Positions 33,861 through 42,826 of a stretch of DNA of 64,000 nt are shown here, in pieces. The stretch comes from Shewanella hanedai (lineage in GTDB: Bacteria; Pseudomonadota; Gammaproteobacteria; Enterobacterales; Shewanellaceae). The translations under genes and the position numbers were made by a program. The notes under the pieces are model-generated. The model was given only the letters and a program-made list of their open reading frames with translations, did not search any database and was not told the origin of the DNA. Within the stretch, counting starts at the first letter, position 1; the number at the start of each line of letters is the position of its first letter. The stretch is from contig NZ_VKGK01000004.1 of assembly GCF_007197645.1 (NCBI RefSeq), positions 1 through 64,000 of the forward strand, written 5' to 3'.

Positions 33861-34373
33861 ATGAAAAAACTACACACTCTACTCGGTAAGCAACTTGATT
33901 ATCTTGGCTATCTCTGCGCGATATTGATGATCTTGATGTTATTTAATGTCTTCTATGATGTCGTGATGCGTTACCTGTTCAATAACGTCTCAATTGCGAT
34001 GCAAGAACTTGAGTGGCACCTTTTTTCAGCCATGTTCATGTTCGGTATCGGCTATACGCTCAAAGAGGATGGGCATGTAAGAGTTGACGTATTTTACGAT
34101 ACGTTGAGCCGCAAAACTCAGGCAATCATTAACACGGTTGGCATACTTATCACCGTCTTCCCCTTTAGTCTGTTGATCATCTATTTTGGCTTAACATTTG
34201 CAAATGATGCCTACCTATTAGGAGAAAAAAGTCCCGATCCTGGAGGACTCCGTTATTTCTGGATAATTAAGTCTGTCATCCCCCTCTCTTTTTTCTTTGT
34301 GATCACCGCTGGAATATATCGCCTTATGGGTGAGATATCTGTGCTCATCGGCTCACCATTGGAGGCGAAATAA
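33861..34373 (+). CDS. dctQ: TRAP transporter small permease subunit
   Basis: A 170-residue DctQ protein with four predicted transmembrane helices (about 16-36, 56-76, 88-112, 136-158). The family segment FNVFYDVVMRYLFNNVSIAMQEL is followed by EWHLFSAMFMFGIGYTLKEDGHVRVD. It pairs with the large permease to form a Na+- or H+-driven importer. Its TAA overlaps the ATG of the next gene by one base. Confidence 0.92.
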   Translation: MKKLHTLLGKQLDYLGYLCAILMILMLFNVFYDVVMRYLFNNVSIAMQELEWHLFSAMFMFGIGYTLKEDGHVRVDVFYDTLSRKTQAIINTVGILITVFPFSLLIIYFGLTFANDAYLLGEKSPDPGGLRYFWIIKSVIPLSFFFVITAGIYRLMGEISVLIGSPLEAK

Positions 34374-35668
34374 TGACAGGTTTAGCCCTCTTTCTTATCG
34401 CGATGATCGCCATATTCTTTGGTTTCCCTATCGCCTTTACCTTCGCTGGCGTGTCTGTAGCAGTGGGCATCATGGTGCTCGGCGTCGACCTATTTGCGTT
34501 TATGCCATATCGAATCATGAGCACAATGCAAAATACCATTCTGATGGCCGTCCCTCTGTTTATCTTTATGGGGATAGTGTTACAGAAAACTGATTTAGCC
34601 GAAGACTTGCTTGAATCCATGGGCAAGCTCTTTGGTGGACTCAAGGGCGGATTGGCCATCTCAACCATCATTGTCGGGCTCTTTTTAGCGGCATCAACAG
34701 GGGTGGTTGGCGCAAGCGTTGTGGCTATGGGCGTGATATCCCTGCCGGTGATGCTCAAGCACAAATACGATCCTAAATTAGCCACTGGCATTATTTGCGC
34801 TGCCGGCACCTTGGGCCAAATAGTCCCGCCTTCCATTATTCTAATTATTCTAGGCGATGTCATGGGATTGCCGGTTGGCGATCTGTTTACCGCCGCACTT
34901 CTCCCCTCATTTATACTGGTTGTCGCCTATCTGATTTACATCATAGTCATCGTTAACGTAAGGCCCAATATTGCACCACCAATCAAAACTGAGGTAGATG
35001 AACCTCGCTTAACCATGGTATTGAGCTCACTTAAACTCATCATCCCACCGCTATTTTTAATCGTTGCAGTTTTAGGCTCTATCTACACAGGACTCGCAAC
35101 CCCGACAGAGTCTTCAGCCCTAGGCGGAATTGGCTCCCTGCTGTTGGCCATTATTTACGGCAAATTCAAGTTCAAATTACTTTTCGACAGTGCACTTGAA
35201 ACCGTCAAAGTATCCTCTATGGTCTTTGCCGTGCTCATCGGTGCAACAGCGTTTTCAATGGTGTTTAGTTACAGCGGAGGGGAGACGATTGTAGAGGAGT
35301 TCTTTATCTCTTTGCCCAATGCTCAGTGGACGTTTGTACTTATCGCGATGCTGACCATTTTCATCTTAGGCTTTTTCATCGATTTCATCGAAATCGCTTT
35401 CATTATCGTGCCCATTTTGACGCCAATTGCGCTGTCATTAGGGCTCAATATGAACTGGCTGGCGATTCTCATCGCCATGAATCTGCAAACCTCATTCTTA
35501 ACCCCGCCCTTTGGCTTCAGTCTGTTTTATCTCAAAGGCGTCGCACCACCACAAATTAAAACTTTAGACATCTATAAAGGTGTACTGCCATTTATCGCCA
35601 TTCAGATGCTTATTCTGGGACTGCTGGTTTGCTTCCCTGAACTGTTTGGCCTCAGTCGATTGAATTAA
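34373..35668 (+). CDS. dctM: TRAP transporter large permease subunit
   Basis: A 431-residue DctM protein with about 12 hydrophobic segments. Signatures: MAVPLFIFMGIVLQKTDLAEDLLES, the substrate-path segment ASTGVVGASVVAMGVIS, GTLGQIVPPSIILI, LATPTESSALGGIG, and NLQTSFLTPPFGFSLFYLKG near the end. It forms the transport channel with DctQ. Translationally coupled to dctQ. Confidence 0.94.
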   Translation: MTGLALFLIAMIAIFFGFPIAFTFAGVSVAVGIMVLGVDLFAFMPYRIMSTMQNTILMAVPLFIFMGIVLQKTDLAEDLLESMGKLFGGLKGGLAISTIIVGLFLAASTGVVGASVVAMGVISLPVMLKHKYDPKLATGIICAAGTLGQIVPPSIILIILGDVMGLPVGDLFTAALLPSFILVVAYLIYIIVIVNVRPNIAPPIKTEVDEPRLTMVLSSLKLIIPPLFLIVAVLGSIYTGLATPTESSALGGIGSLLLAIIYGKFKFKLLFDSALETVKVSSMVFAVLIGATAFSMVFSYSGGETIVEEFFISLPNAQWTFVLIAMLTIFILGFFIDFIEIAFIIVPILTPIALSLGLNMNWLAILIAMNLQTSFLTPPFGFSLFYLKGVAPPQIKTLDIYKGVLPFIAIQMLILGLLVCFPELFGLSRLN

Positions 35669-35705
35669 AAAACGTGAAACAAAAACTAAAAATAAGGAGA
35701 AAGAT

Positions 35706-36740
35706 ATGAAAATTTCGACACTCACCCTCATCACATTAGGCCTGTTTAGTACCTCCAGCTATGGCGCATTCGAGTTTGATCTCGGTGAAGGTAACAAGCT
35801 TAAATTTGGTGGTTATATTAAAGCAGATGTACGCCATGTTTCTGGTGAGGTGCCCTATCGTCCTTTTTGGATTGCGACAGGGAGCACTAGCGAAGATGCA
35901 TCGCAAACGAACTTCAACATGCGTGAGTCCAGATTCAATGCCACATACACCCATGGCAAAGTCAGCGGATTTGTGGAGATGGATTTTTATGGCTCAGATG
36001 GCAGTGAGGCGGTCGTGAACAATTACGATCCTAGACTACGCCATGCCTTTATCAAATATGAGAATTGGTTAGTCGGTCAAACATGGTCAACGTTTATGCC
36101 CCTCACCGCGATCCCTGAAACCTTGGATTTTGGTGGCCCGCATATTGGTGAAGCGTTTATCCGTCAAACTCAGATCAGATACACCTATGGCGGATTTCAA
36201 TTCGCATTGGAAAACCCTGAAACAACAGGGGCCGACAACAAAAACGATTCAATTCCCGATATTGTGGGTCGATACATACATAAAGCAGATTGGGGAGAAA
36301 TTGGGGCTGCTGCGTTAGTTCGACAACTGGACAGTGACGGCATAGATAAAACCACCGCCGCTTTTAACCTTTACGGTAAGTTTTTAATCGGTGAAAAAGA
36401 TGACTTTCGCTTTCAAGTTAACCTTGGAAAGTCAGGTCGATACGTCGCTCCAGGACTCACCACAGACATCACCCCAGATGGGGACATTTCTGCAGCTGAA
36501 GAGACCACAGCCTATTATGCTGCCTACCGCCACTTCTGGAGTGAGGATTATCGCAGCACACTCTTTTATGGCCATGCCGAAACAGATATTCAACACAAAG
36601 AGAGACAGATGTGGGGAATCAATCTAATCAAACAGATCACCCCACAACTTTGGGCGGGTGTTGAAGTGGGTAACTACGAGGTCACAGATGCCGATGCAGA
36701 TTCAACTTACCTGCAATTTTCAGTCAAATATGCACTGTAA
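35706..36740 (+). CDS. DcaP-like outer membrane porin
   Basis: A 344-residue outer membrane beta-barrel with a signal peptide (residues 1-20, SSYGA). Segments such as KLKFGGYIKADVRH, SRFNATYTHGKVSGFVEMDF and RHAFIKYENWLVGQTWSTF fit the DcaP/OprD-like porin group used for small carboxylates, and it ends with YLQFSVKYAL. TAAGGAGAAAGAT precedes the ATG. It is 38 bases after dctM and is followed by a terminator, so it is the outer-membrane entry port of the same uptake operon. Confidence 0.85.
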   Translation: MKISTLTLITLGLFSTSSYGAFEFDLGEGNKLKFGGYIKADVRHVSGEVPYRPFWIATGSTSEDASQTNFNMRESRFNATYTHGKVSGFVEMDFYGSDGSEAVVNNYDPRLRHAFIKYENWLVGQTWSTFMPLTAIPETLDFGGPHIGEAFIRQTQIRYTYGGFQFALENPETTGADNKNDSIPDIVGRYIHKADWGEIGAAALVRQLDSDGIDKTTAAFNLYGKFLIGEKDDFRFQVNLGKSGRYVAPGLTTDITPDGDISAAEETTAYYAAYRHFWSEDYRSTLFYGHAETDIQHKERQMWGINLIKQITPQLWAGVEVGNYEVTDADADSTYLQFSVKYAL

Positions 36741-36799
36741 ACACTAGAAAGTTCATCCAAGGCCTCCCAACCTTGCTTTTAACATGAGAGTTAATGTTA

Positions 36800-36828
36800 C
36801 CGCTTAGTATGCCCCTAAGCGGTTTTTT
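36800..36828 (+). terminator. Rho-independent terminator
   Basis: CCGCTTAG (36800-36807) pairs with CTAAGCGG (36815-36822) followed by six T. It closes the TRAP-porin operon. Confidence 0.88.
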
Positions 36829-36834
36829 CACAGG

Positions 36835-37362
36835 TTAGTCAGCAAGCTTATTAACCGCCTCAGTCAAAGCCTGTTTCAACTCTTCATTGCGCATTGCGCC
36901 GGCTTCCATGTCGAAATTGTCGAAGAAACTAGGAACTGACAAACTCGCCTTCACATCAGCGGCAAAATACGGCGCTGAACCCGTGGCCGCTGTTAGCACA
37001 GTATTGGCGCCACCAGGTCCCGGAGAAGTAGCAAGCAGTACTAAAGGTTTTCCTTGAAACACCTTTTGGTCGATACGTGAGGTCCAATCGAATAGATTCT
37101 TATAAGCTGCAGTATATGAACCATTATGCTCAGCAAACGAGATGATGATGCCATCAGCTTCGCCCAATTTGGCAAAGAACTGCTGTGCTAACGCAGGATG
37201 CCCTAACTCCTCTTCTCTGTCTTGACTAAAAAGGGGCATTTCATAATCATTAATGTCTAGAATTTCAACATCTGCCCCTTCGACTAAAGATGCTGCATAG
37301 GTAGCAAGTTGCTTATTGATTGACTTAGAATTGTTGGTTGCTGCAAAGGCTAATAATTTCAT
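36835..37362 (-). CDS. NADPH-dependent FMN reductase
   Basis: A 175-residue flavodoxin-like reductase. The FMN phosphate loop is ATNNSKSINKQLA near the N-terminus; ADGIIISFAEHNGSYTAAYKN and LVLLATSPGPGGA are the other flavin-binding loops. Members reduce FMN, quinones or azo compounds with NAD(P)H. It is divergent from a LysR regulator 123 bases away that may control it. Length is typical. Confidence 0.88.
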   Translation of the reverse strand: MKLLAFAATNNSKSINKQLATYAASLVEGADVEILDINDYEMPLFSQDREEELGHPALAQQFFAKLGEADGIIISFAEHNGSYTAAYKNLFDWTSRIDQKVFQGKPLVLLATSPGPGGANTVLTAATGSAPYFAADVKASLSVPSFFDNFDMEAGAMRNEELKQALTEAVNKLAD

Positions 37363-37485
37363 TCGCTTCTCTCTTTATTTTGATTTAAAAGACGAATTGC
37401 CTTCAGGCTGACAACTCAATAAGAAGCAGTGTATATTAACCACTATTAAAGATTAATAAGCTAATTTATTAAAGACTGTTTCCAT

Positions 37486-38388
37486 ATGACTATGAATAAA
37501 CTGTTTGATGGTATTGTGATCTTCACCCAAGTGGTCAAAAGCGGCGGCTTTTCGGCAGCGGCTGAAGCCTTAGGCCATTCAACCTCTTATATCAGTAAAG
37601 AGGTCAATAAACTTGAAGCACGCTTAGGGGTGAGATTACTTAACCGTACCACTCGCTCTATTGGCTTAACCCCAGAGGGTCACGCCTATCATCAGCAGTG
37701 CTTACAATTAGTCAGTGACGCAGAGCAAGCTGTTCAGTTGATGACTCAGCATGATGTCAGCCCAAAAGGGAGTTTAAAGATAAGCAGTCCGGTGGGATTT
37801 GCGAATAACTATTTACGGCCGATATTGAGTCAATATATGCTCAACTACCCGAATGTGAATTTAGAATTAGATCTTAATGATCGCCGCGTTGATGTGGTTA
37901 GCGAAGGCTATGATCTGGTCATTAGGGCATCTGAAAATTTAGAAGAGTCCAGTCTCATCAGCCGAAAGATATACACTTGCAAAGCCTACACAGTTGCCAC
38001 ACCTGAATATCTATCGAAACACGGTCGCCCCTATCACCCCCAAGAGTTAGCCAACCATAACTGCCTCTGTTACTCCAATCTAAAAATGCCTGCTCGCTGG
38101 CAATATACTGACAAACAAGGCAAGCATTTCTCTGTCGATGTCCGCCAGAAAGTTCTCTGTAATAGTGGAGAGATGGAGTTCGCCATGACATTAGATGGCT
38201 TAGGCGTTTGCCGATTGCCTGAGTTTTATATGCAAGACACCATCGAAACCGGCAAGCTTGAAATCCTCTTCCCCGAGTATCCAGCGGTCGATATCGACGT
38301 TTTTGTCGTCTACCCGAGCCGTAAGCATCTATCCCCAAAAGTCAGGGCTTTTATTGATTTGACTGTAGATCATCTTTCCAACAGATGA
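37486..38388 (+). CDS. LysR-family transcriptional regulator
   Basis: A 300-residue LysR regulator of the CrgA/DsdC-like subgroup. Helix-turn-helix at residues 8-50 (FTQVVKSGGFSAAAEALGHS, TSYISKEVNKLEARLGVRLL) and NRTTRSIGLTPEG; the effector domain begins near GSLKISSPVGFANNYL. It is divergent from the FMN reductase gene, a common pair in which the regulator controls the reductase. The effector is unknown. An alternative ATG lies at 37492. Confidence 0.9.
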   Translation: MTMNKLFDGIVIFTQVVKSGGFSAAAEALGHSTSYISKEVNKLEARLGVRLLNRTTRSIGLTPEGHAYHQQCLQLVSDAEQAVQLMTQHDVSPKGSLKISSPVGFANNYLRPILSQYMLNYPNVNLELDLNDRRVDVVSEGYDLVIRASENLEESSLISRKIYTCKAYTVATPEYLSKHGRPYHPQELANHNCLCYSNLKMPARWQYTDKQGKHFSVDVRQKVLCNSGEMEFAMTLDGLGVCRLPEFYMQDTIETGKLEILFPEYPAVDIDVFVVYPSRKHLSPKVRAFIDLTVDHLSNR

Positions 38389-38538
38389 ATTCTGGTTAAT
38401 TTAACGCATTTACACGCCTATTTTCAGACTTTCAGGCGTTAAATTAAGTAATGATTAATATTCAACACCGATGATCCGCCCCCAAAAAAATGGCTCTGAG
38501 TAACAACAGGCCAAGTATATTGTAAAGTGGATCAACAC

Positions 38539-39792
38539 ATGAAAAAAACACTCGTAGCAAGTTCAGTCACCCTCTTCTTAATCGGCTGTGGCGGTAGTAG
38601 TGATAGCGACAATACTCGCCCTGTTAACTTACCCGCTAAACTAACGGGTCAAGTTCAGCGCGTCTCTGATAACCAGCAAACAATCACAGTTAACGGTTAT
38701 ACCGCCTCAACTGAACATGCTGCTATCGGTTATCAGGATGACGTATTTAACCTGAACGATTTAGCACCGGGTATGCGTATCAAAGCGACATCCCAAGGTG
38801 ACACGTTTTCAACCATCGAGATGGACCCATCAATTACTGGTGCAATCAGCCACATTGATGGTAATAATTTCATCGTCAACAATATAGAGCTTAACTCTGC
38901 AAATGGCCTTGCAGGACTTGCGGTTGGCGACTGGGTAATGGTCACCACTTACCATCACGCTGATGGCAGCACAGAGGTCACCTCGGTACGTAAAGTACCA
39001 CAGACCATCGCTGTTGAACTTGAAGGCAAAGTGACTGATTTAACCAGCACCCATTTCAAAATCAATAATGTGACTGTTGATTATTCAAATGCCGATATTG
39101 ATCAAAATGACGTGTTAGCTGACGGTGTTTGGGTCGAAGCATTCGGTCAGTTTATTAATGGTTACCTCATCGCCGAAAGAGTTGAAATAGAAGATGAAGG
39201 TGACTACCACAAAGCAGAACTTGAAGGCGTGATAACTTGGGTTAACAACACCTTCACTCGTGTTGAGCTTAATGGACGCATTCAATTTAATGTCGATGGC
39301 AACACTGAGTTTGATGATGGTAATCGTCAAGAGTTAGCATCAGGCCGCTGGATTGAAGTTGAATTGTCTGAACGCAGCAACGGCCTTTATGCCGATGAAG
39401 TCGAGTTTGGCAGTGACCAAGGGATTAAAGGCAAAGAGTTCACAGTTGAAGGTTACGCCTCGATTGATGGTCACCAACTTTCAATCAACGGCATTGTTAT
39501 CAGCACGGATTCAAACACCGAATTCGATGATGGCCTAACATGGGACAACCTACATGATGCTTGGGTTGAAGTAGAAGGTAATTACTTCAGCGCAGATAAT
39601 CGTTTCGTTGCCAAGGAGATTGAGTCTGAAGATAAAGAGAGCACGCTCAAACTTGAAGGCCCAGTTAAAGACAACTCACTTTGGGGTTATGAGACCAGCG
39701 ACAACTCGCTTTCATCTTATAACGGCAAATGGATAGAAGCAGATTGTGACTTTGACGGCAGCAACATCTCCAATTGTAAGCTGGATGATTAA
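38539..39792 (+). CDS. DUF5666 repeat lipoprotein
   Basis: A 417-residue lipoprotein. The signal ends in LFLIGC with the lipidated Cys near residue 17, followed by a GGSSDSD linker. The mature part consists of about five tandem beta-strand modules of the DUF5666 type (GQVQRV..TITVNGY; GAISHIDGNNFIVNNIELN; GKVTDLTSTHFKINNVTVD; GVITWVNNTFTRVELNGR; EGYASIDGHQLSINGIVI), each ending with an A-x-G-x-W-V/I-E-V-like strand. It is acidic. Function is unknown. The start is ATG 38539; the in-frame GTG at 38527 lacks support. Confidence 0.85.
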   Translation: MKKTLVASSVTLFLIGCGGSSDSDNTRPVNLPAKLTGQVQRVSDNQQTITVNGYTASTEHAAIGYQDDVFNLNDLAPGMRIKATSQGDTFSTIEMDPSITGAISHIDGNNFIVNNIELNSANGLAGLAVGDWVMVTTYHHADGSTEVTSVRKVPQTIAVELEGKVTDLTSTHFKINNVTVDYSNADIDQNDVLADGVWVEAFGQFINGYLIAERVEIEDEGDYHKAELEGVITWVNNTFTRVELNGRIQFNVDGNTEFDDGNRQELASGRWIEVELSERSNGLYADEVEFGSDQGIKGKEFTVEGYASIDGHQLSINGIVISTDSNTEFDDGLTWDNLHDAWVEVEGNYFSADNRFVAKEIESEDKESTLKLEGPVKDNSLWGYETSDNSLSSYNGKWIEADCDFDGSNISNCKLDD

Positions 39793-39818
39793 ATTCCAAC
39801 AAAGCTAATTGCTTTACC

Positions 39819-39844
39819 GATAAGCGAGTTCAGGCTCGCTTATC
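39819..39844 (+). terminator. Hairpin terminator
   Basis: GATAAGCGAG (39819-39828) pairs with CTCGCTTATC (39835-39844), a 10-bp perfect stem 27 bases after the DUF5666 stop. The T run is weak (TACTTT). Confidence 0.65.
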
Positions 39845-40077
39845 TACTTTGCGACCTTTCCAGCATCACATTTCACTTTTCCCCTCTTCAGCTTTGTCAC
39901 TCGCCCTCATAACAGTCTCTACCTGCTCCCAAACTAATATTAAAAGTCCATTAGAACACATGTTAGAATATTGAACGGTTTATCAAATAACATTGTTAAC
40001 TTTCATTAGCTTCCGCCCACTATTCTTACGCATTAAACGGGCGAGATACACTAACAATTACTATATGGGTCTCATTC

Positions 40078-42246
40078 GTGGTTAAAAAAATATTGTCTAT
40101 GACCAGCTCCTCTCAAATGTTGGTCGCCATGTTTATCGGCTTTGGTGTCGGTCTGTTTTTCGGTGAATCCGTTGGCTGGCTTAGCACCATAGGTAATGCC
40201 GTTATTCTACTGATGCAGATGACTGTATTGCCCTATATTCTGGTCTCTCTCATTGGGGGAATTGGCAAGCTGCAAAAAAGTACTGCAGTGCTCATTTTTA
40301 GCCGAGCTGGATTGATCATGTTACTGCTTTGGCTGTTGGCCTTAGCCATCATAGCGTTAATGCCACTCTCTTTTCCCTTTGTAGAATCCGCCTCTTTCTT
40401 TAGTACCAGTATCATAGAGCCTGCGGTAACAATCGATTACTTTAAACTCTATATCCCCTCTAACCCGTTCGAATCGATGGCGGCAGGCTATGTGCCTGCG
40501 ATGGTGGTTTTTAGTATCGCCATGGGCTTGGCCCTTATTGGTATGGAGGGGGATCATAAACAGCAAATACTGACCTTTATGCACACCACCAGCGAGATTT
40601 TTTCGCGTATCACGCGCGGCTTAGTCAAGGTGCTTCCCATTGGTATTTTTGCCATGTCAGCATCAGCAGCAGGCACCATGGGCGTCGATGAGTTTGCCAG
40701 TATGCAGGTGTATTTGATTAGCTATTTTGTGCTTTGTCTGTTGCTGACCTTCTGGGTATTACCTTGGATTATCGCCTCATTAACCCCAATCACTTTCCAT
40801 CAGGCCTTGAGCATTTCTAAAGCCGGAATTGTAACCGCCTTCGCAACAGGCAATATCTTCATTGTTATCCCGGTGATTATTGAAGAGTGTAAGCAGATTT
40901 TGAAGGAGCACAACCAGCTCACTGACGATGGAGCCACGTTAATTGAAATCTTAGTGCCTATCGCTTTTACCTTCCCCAATATCGGTAAGTTAACGGTGAT
41001 TCTGTTTGTCTACTTCGCAGGCTGGTTTAACGGTACTCCAGTGGATATCAGTACTATCCCCTCACTCTCCATCAGTGGTTTGTTGTCACTATTTGGCAGT
41101 GTCTATGTCGCTATCCCCTTCATGCTAGATCTGGTTCATCTGCCGTCAGATCTGTTCCAGCTATTCGTTATGTCGGGATTTATTACCGGTAAATTCAACT
41201 CTATTGCCGCGGTGATGAACCTATTTACACTCACGCTGCTCACCGCTTCACTATTTCACAAATCCCTTAAACTTAGCCCAGCCAGACTGCTAAAAATGAG
41301 CCTAGGGATTGCTGCGGGTATCGCTGTCACTTTAGTCCTATTGCGTGTCGGCATGGGCATGTTTATTCATAGTCCCGAGGTCACCAGCGGCGTCATTGCC
41401 AATATGCAAGTCGCCGATAAAGTGCCTACTAAAGTTAAAAGACAGTTCCCAGAACTGGGCAAGACGCCCGCATCCCCCATTGCAAACCTTGATGACATTC
41501 GTGCCCGTGGCACACTTAAAGTGGGCTATATCCCCAGTAATGTTCCCTTTAGTTATTACAATAATGCCGGACAATTGGTGGGATTTGATAGCGCAATGGC
41601 AAGTAAACTGGCGGAAGATTTAGGCGTCAAAATTGAATTCATCCCTTTTCAAAAGGACAAATTAGCGCAATCGCTCAAAGCGGGATTTTTCGATATTGCC
41701 ATGTCAGGGCTCGCCATGGATATCGCGCAAATGGACAAGCTCAGCTATGCCGAGCCAGTGCTCATACTCAACCTTGCCATTGCGACTCAAGATCATATGG
41801 TCAATCGCTTTAAAAGCACTGAGAGTATCTTAGCATTAGAGAATGTAACCATTGCTTATGTAGAGCACAGCGACACGATTGAAGAGGCAAAAAAGAAATT
41901 CCCTAATCTGGAATTTATCAAAATTGCTGGATACAAAAACTTTTTCAGGCAGAAAGGGGATAAGTACGATGCGGTCATCATTAGTGCTCAAGCAGGCTCA
42001 GCCTGGACCCTTTTCTTCCCCGGTTACGGCATTGCAATTCTAGAACATAGCGTACGTTACCCTGTCGCTTATGCAGTGGCACAGAACAACCAATCACTAC
42101 TCAACTATGTCAATAACTGGCAGAAGCTACGTAAAGTCGACGGACATCAAGATAAGCTCTATGACTACTGGATGCTAGGGCAAGGCGCAACTCAAGTTAA
42201 ACCCCGCTGGTCGATTATCAGAGATGTTTTGCACTGGGTGGATTAG
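40078..42246 (+). CDS. DAACS-type dicarboxylate/amino acid symporter fused to a solute-binding domain
   Basis: A 722-residue fusion. Residues 1-430 form a DctA/GltP-like cation symporter: multiple membrane helices, LPYILVSLIGGIGKL, the family segment FATGNIFIVIPVIIEE, and FTFPNIGKLTVILFVYFAGW. Residues 470-700 form a type 3 periplasmic solute-binding domain (ARGTLKVGYIPSNVPFSYY, GQLVGFDSAMASKLAEDLGV), the kind usually serving ABC amino acid importers. The binding domain is probably tethered in the periplasm and feeds the symporter. The start is uncertain: GTG 40078 lacks a strong ribosome binding site and ATG 40099 is an alternative. Confidence 0.88.
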   Translation: MVKKILSMTSSSQMLVAMFIGFGVGLFFGESVGWLSTIGNAVILLMQMTVLPYILVSLIGGIGKLQKSTAVLIFSRAGLIMLLLWLLALAIIALMPLSFPFVESASFFSTSIIEPAVTIDYFKLYIPSNPFESMAAGYVPAMVVFSIAMGLALIGMEGDHKQQILTFMHTTSEIFSRITRGLVKVLPIGIFAMSASAAGTMGVDEFASMQVYLISYFVLCLLLTFWVLPWIIASLTPITFHQALSISKAGIVTAFATGNIFIVIPVIIEECKQILKEHNQLTDDGATLIEILVPIAFTFPNIGKLTVILFVYFAGWFNGTPVDISTIPSLSISGLLSLFGSVYVAIPFMLDLVHLPSDLFQLFVMSGFITGKFNSIAAVMNLFTLTLLTASLFHKSLKLSPARLLKMSLGIAAGIAVTLVLLRVGMGMFIHSPEVTSGVIANMQVADKVPTKVKRQFPELGKTPASPIANLDDIRARGTLKVGYIPSNVPFSYYNNAGQLVGFDSAMASKLAEDLGVKIEFIPFQKDKLAQSLKAGFFDIAMSGLAMDIAQMDKLSYAEPVLILNLAIATQDHMVNRFKSTESILALENVTIAYVEHSDTIEEAKKKFPNLEFIKIAGYKNFFRQKGDKYDAVIISAQAGSAWTLFFPGYGIAILEHSVRYPVAYAVAQNNQSLLNYVNNWQKLRKVDGHQDKLYDYWMLGQGATQVKPRWSIIRDVLHWVD

Positions 42247-42352
42247 ACACAAATACTGTTCGTACTCCATCCATGGCTCACAGCATAAGTGTTCTGACCT
42301 CCAAGGACGGAGGAAATGCCAATAAATGTCTGGAACATTTATGGCCAGACAC

Positions 42353-42381
42353 AAAAAAGCGAGCCATTAGGCTCGCTTTTT
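42353..42381. terminator. Bidirectional Rho-independent terminator
   Basis: AGCGAGCC and GGCTCGCT form an 8-bp stem (42358-42377) flanked by A6 and T5, so it works on both strands: for the symporter gene (plus) and the cytochrome gene (minus). A further hairpin, TGTCTGG/CCAGACA, lies at 42327-42351. Confidence 0.9.
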
Positions 42382-42400
42382 ACCATCAGAGATGGGGAAA

Positions 42401-42631
42401 TTACATTCCGTGGCAGTCTACACACTCAGCCATCTTCAATGACTCTTCATGTAGGTCCATATCAACTTCGTGTGCATCTGCGAAGCCGTGACAATCGTTA
42501 CAAGTACCAAGAGTCGCTTCAGCTTCTACGTGGACAGCTTGATCGATTGGTTCATGACAATCAGTACAATCAACAGCGGCAGCAGAGCCAGCAAAAAGAA
42601 GAGTAGCAGCAAGCAGAGTTAGATATTTCAT
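42401..42631 (-). CDS. Three-heme mini cytochrome c
   Basis: A 76-residue precursor with a signal peptide (residues 1-19, SAAAVD). The 57-residue mature part carries three CxxCH heme motifs: C22-C25-H26, C44-C47-H48 and C70-C73-H74. H34, H54 and H61 are the only other histidines, exactly enough for bis-His ligation of three hemes. It resembles half to three quarters of the small tetraheme cytochrome of Shewanella but ends right after the third heme site. Probably a periplasmic electron shuttle. AAGGAATCACA precedes the ATG. Confidence 0.88.
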   Translation of the reverse strand: MKYLTLLAATLLFAGSAAAVDCTDCHEPIDQAVHVEAEATLGTCNDCHGFADAHEVDMDLHEESLKMAECVDCHGM

Positions 42632-42826
42632 TGTGATTCCTTAAAGATAGGGGGGATAACCCTGGCTAGATGAGTTACATACCTAATTAAAGGTAGTTAC
42701 TTTTAGCATTATGGCAGCATGGAATAAATATTCTCATTACTCCGCTCCCTGTTTAATATTAGTTTTATCCATAATACTTAATTGAATCTTAATAAAAAAT
42801 AGATATCTTAATACTTGCTGAATAGA

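Noticed and set aside
26411..36740. Claim that the organism performs AI-2 quorum sensing through this cluster
   Set aside because: Only the kinase resembles Lsr components; luxS and signal receptors are not visible here, so this remains a hypothesis.
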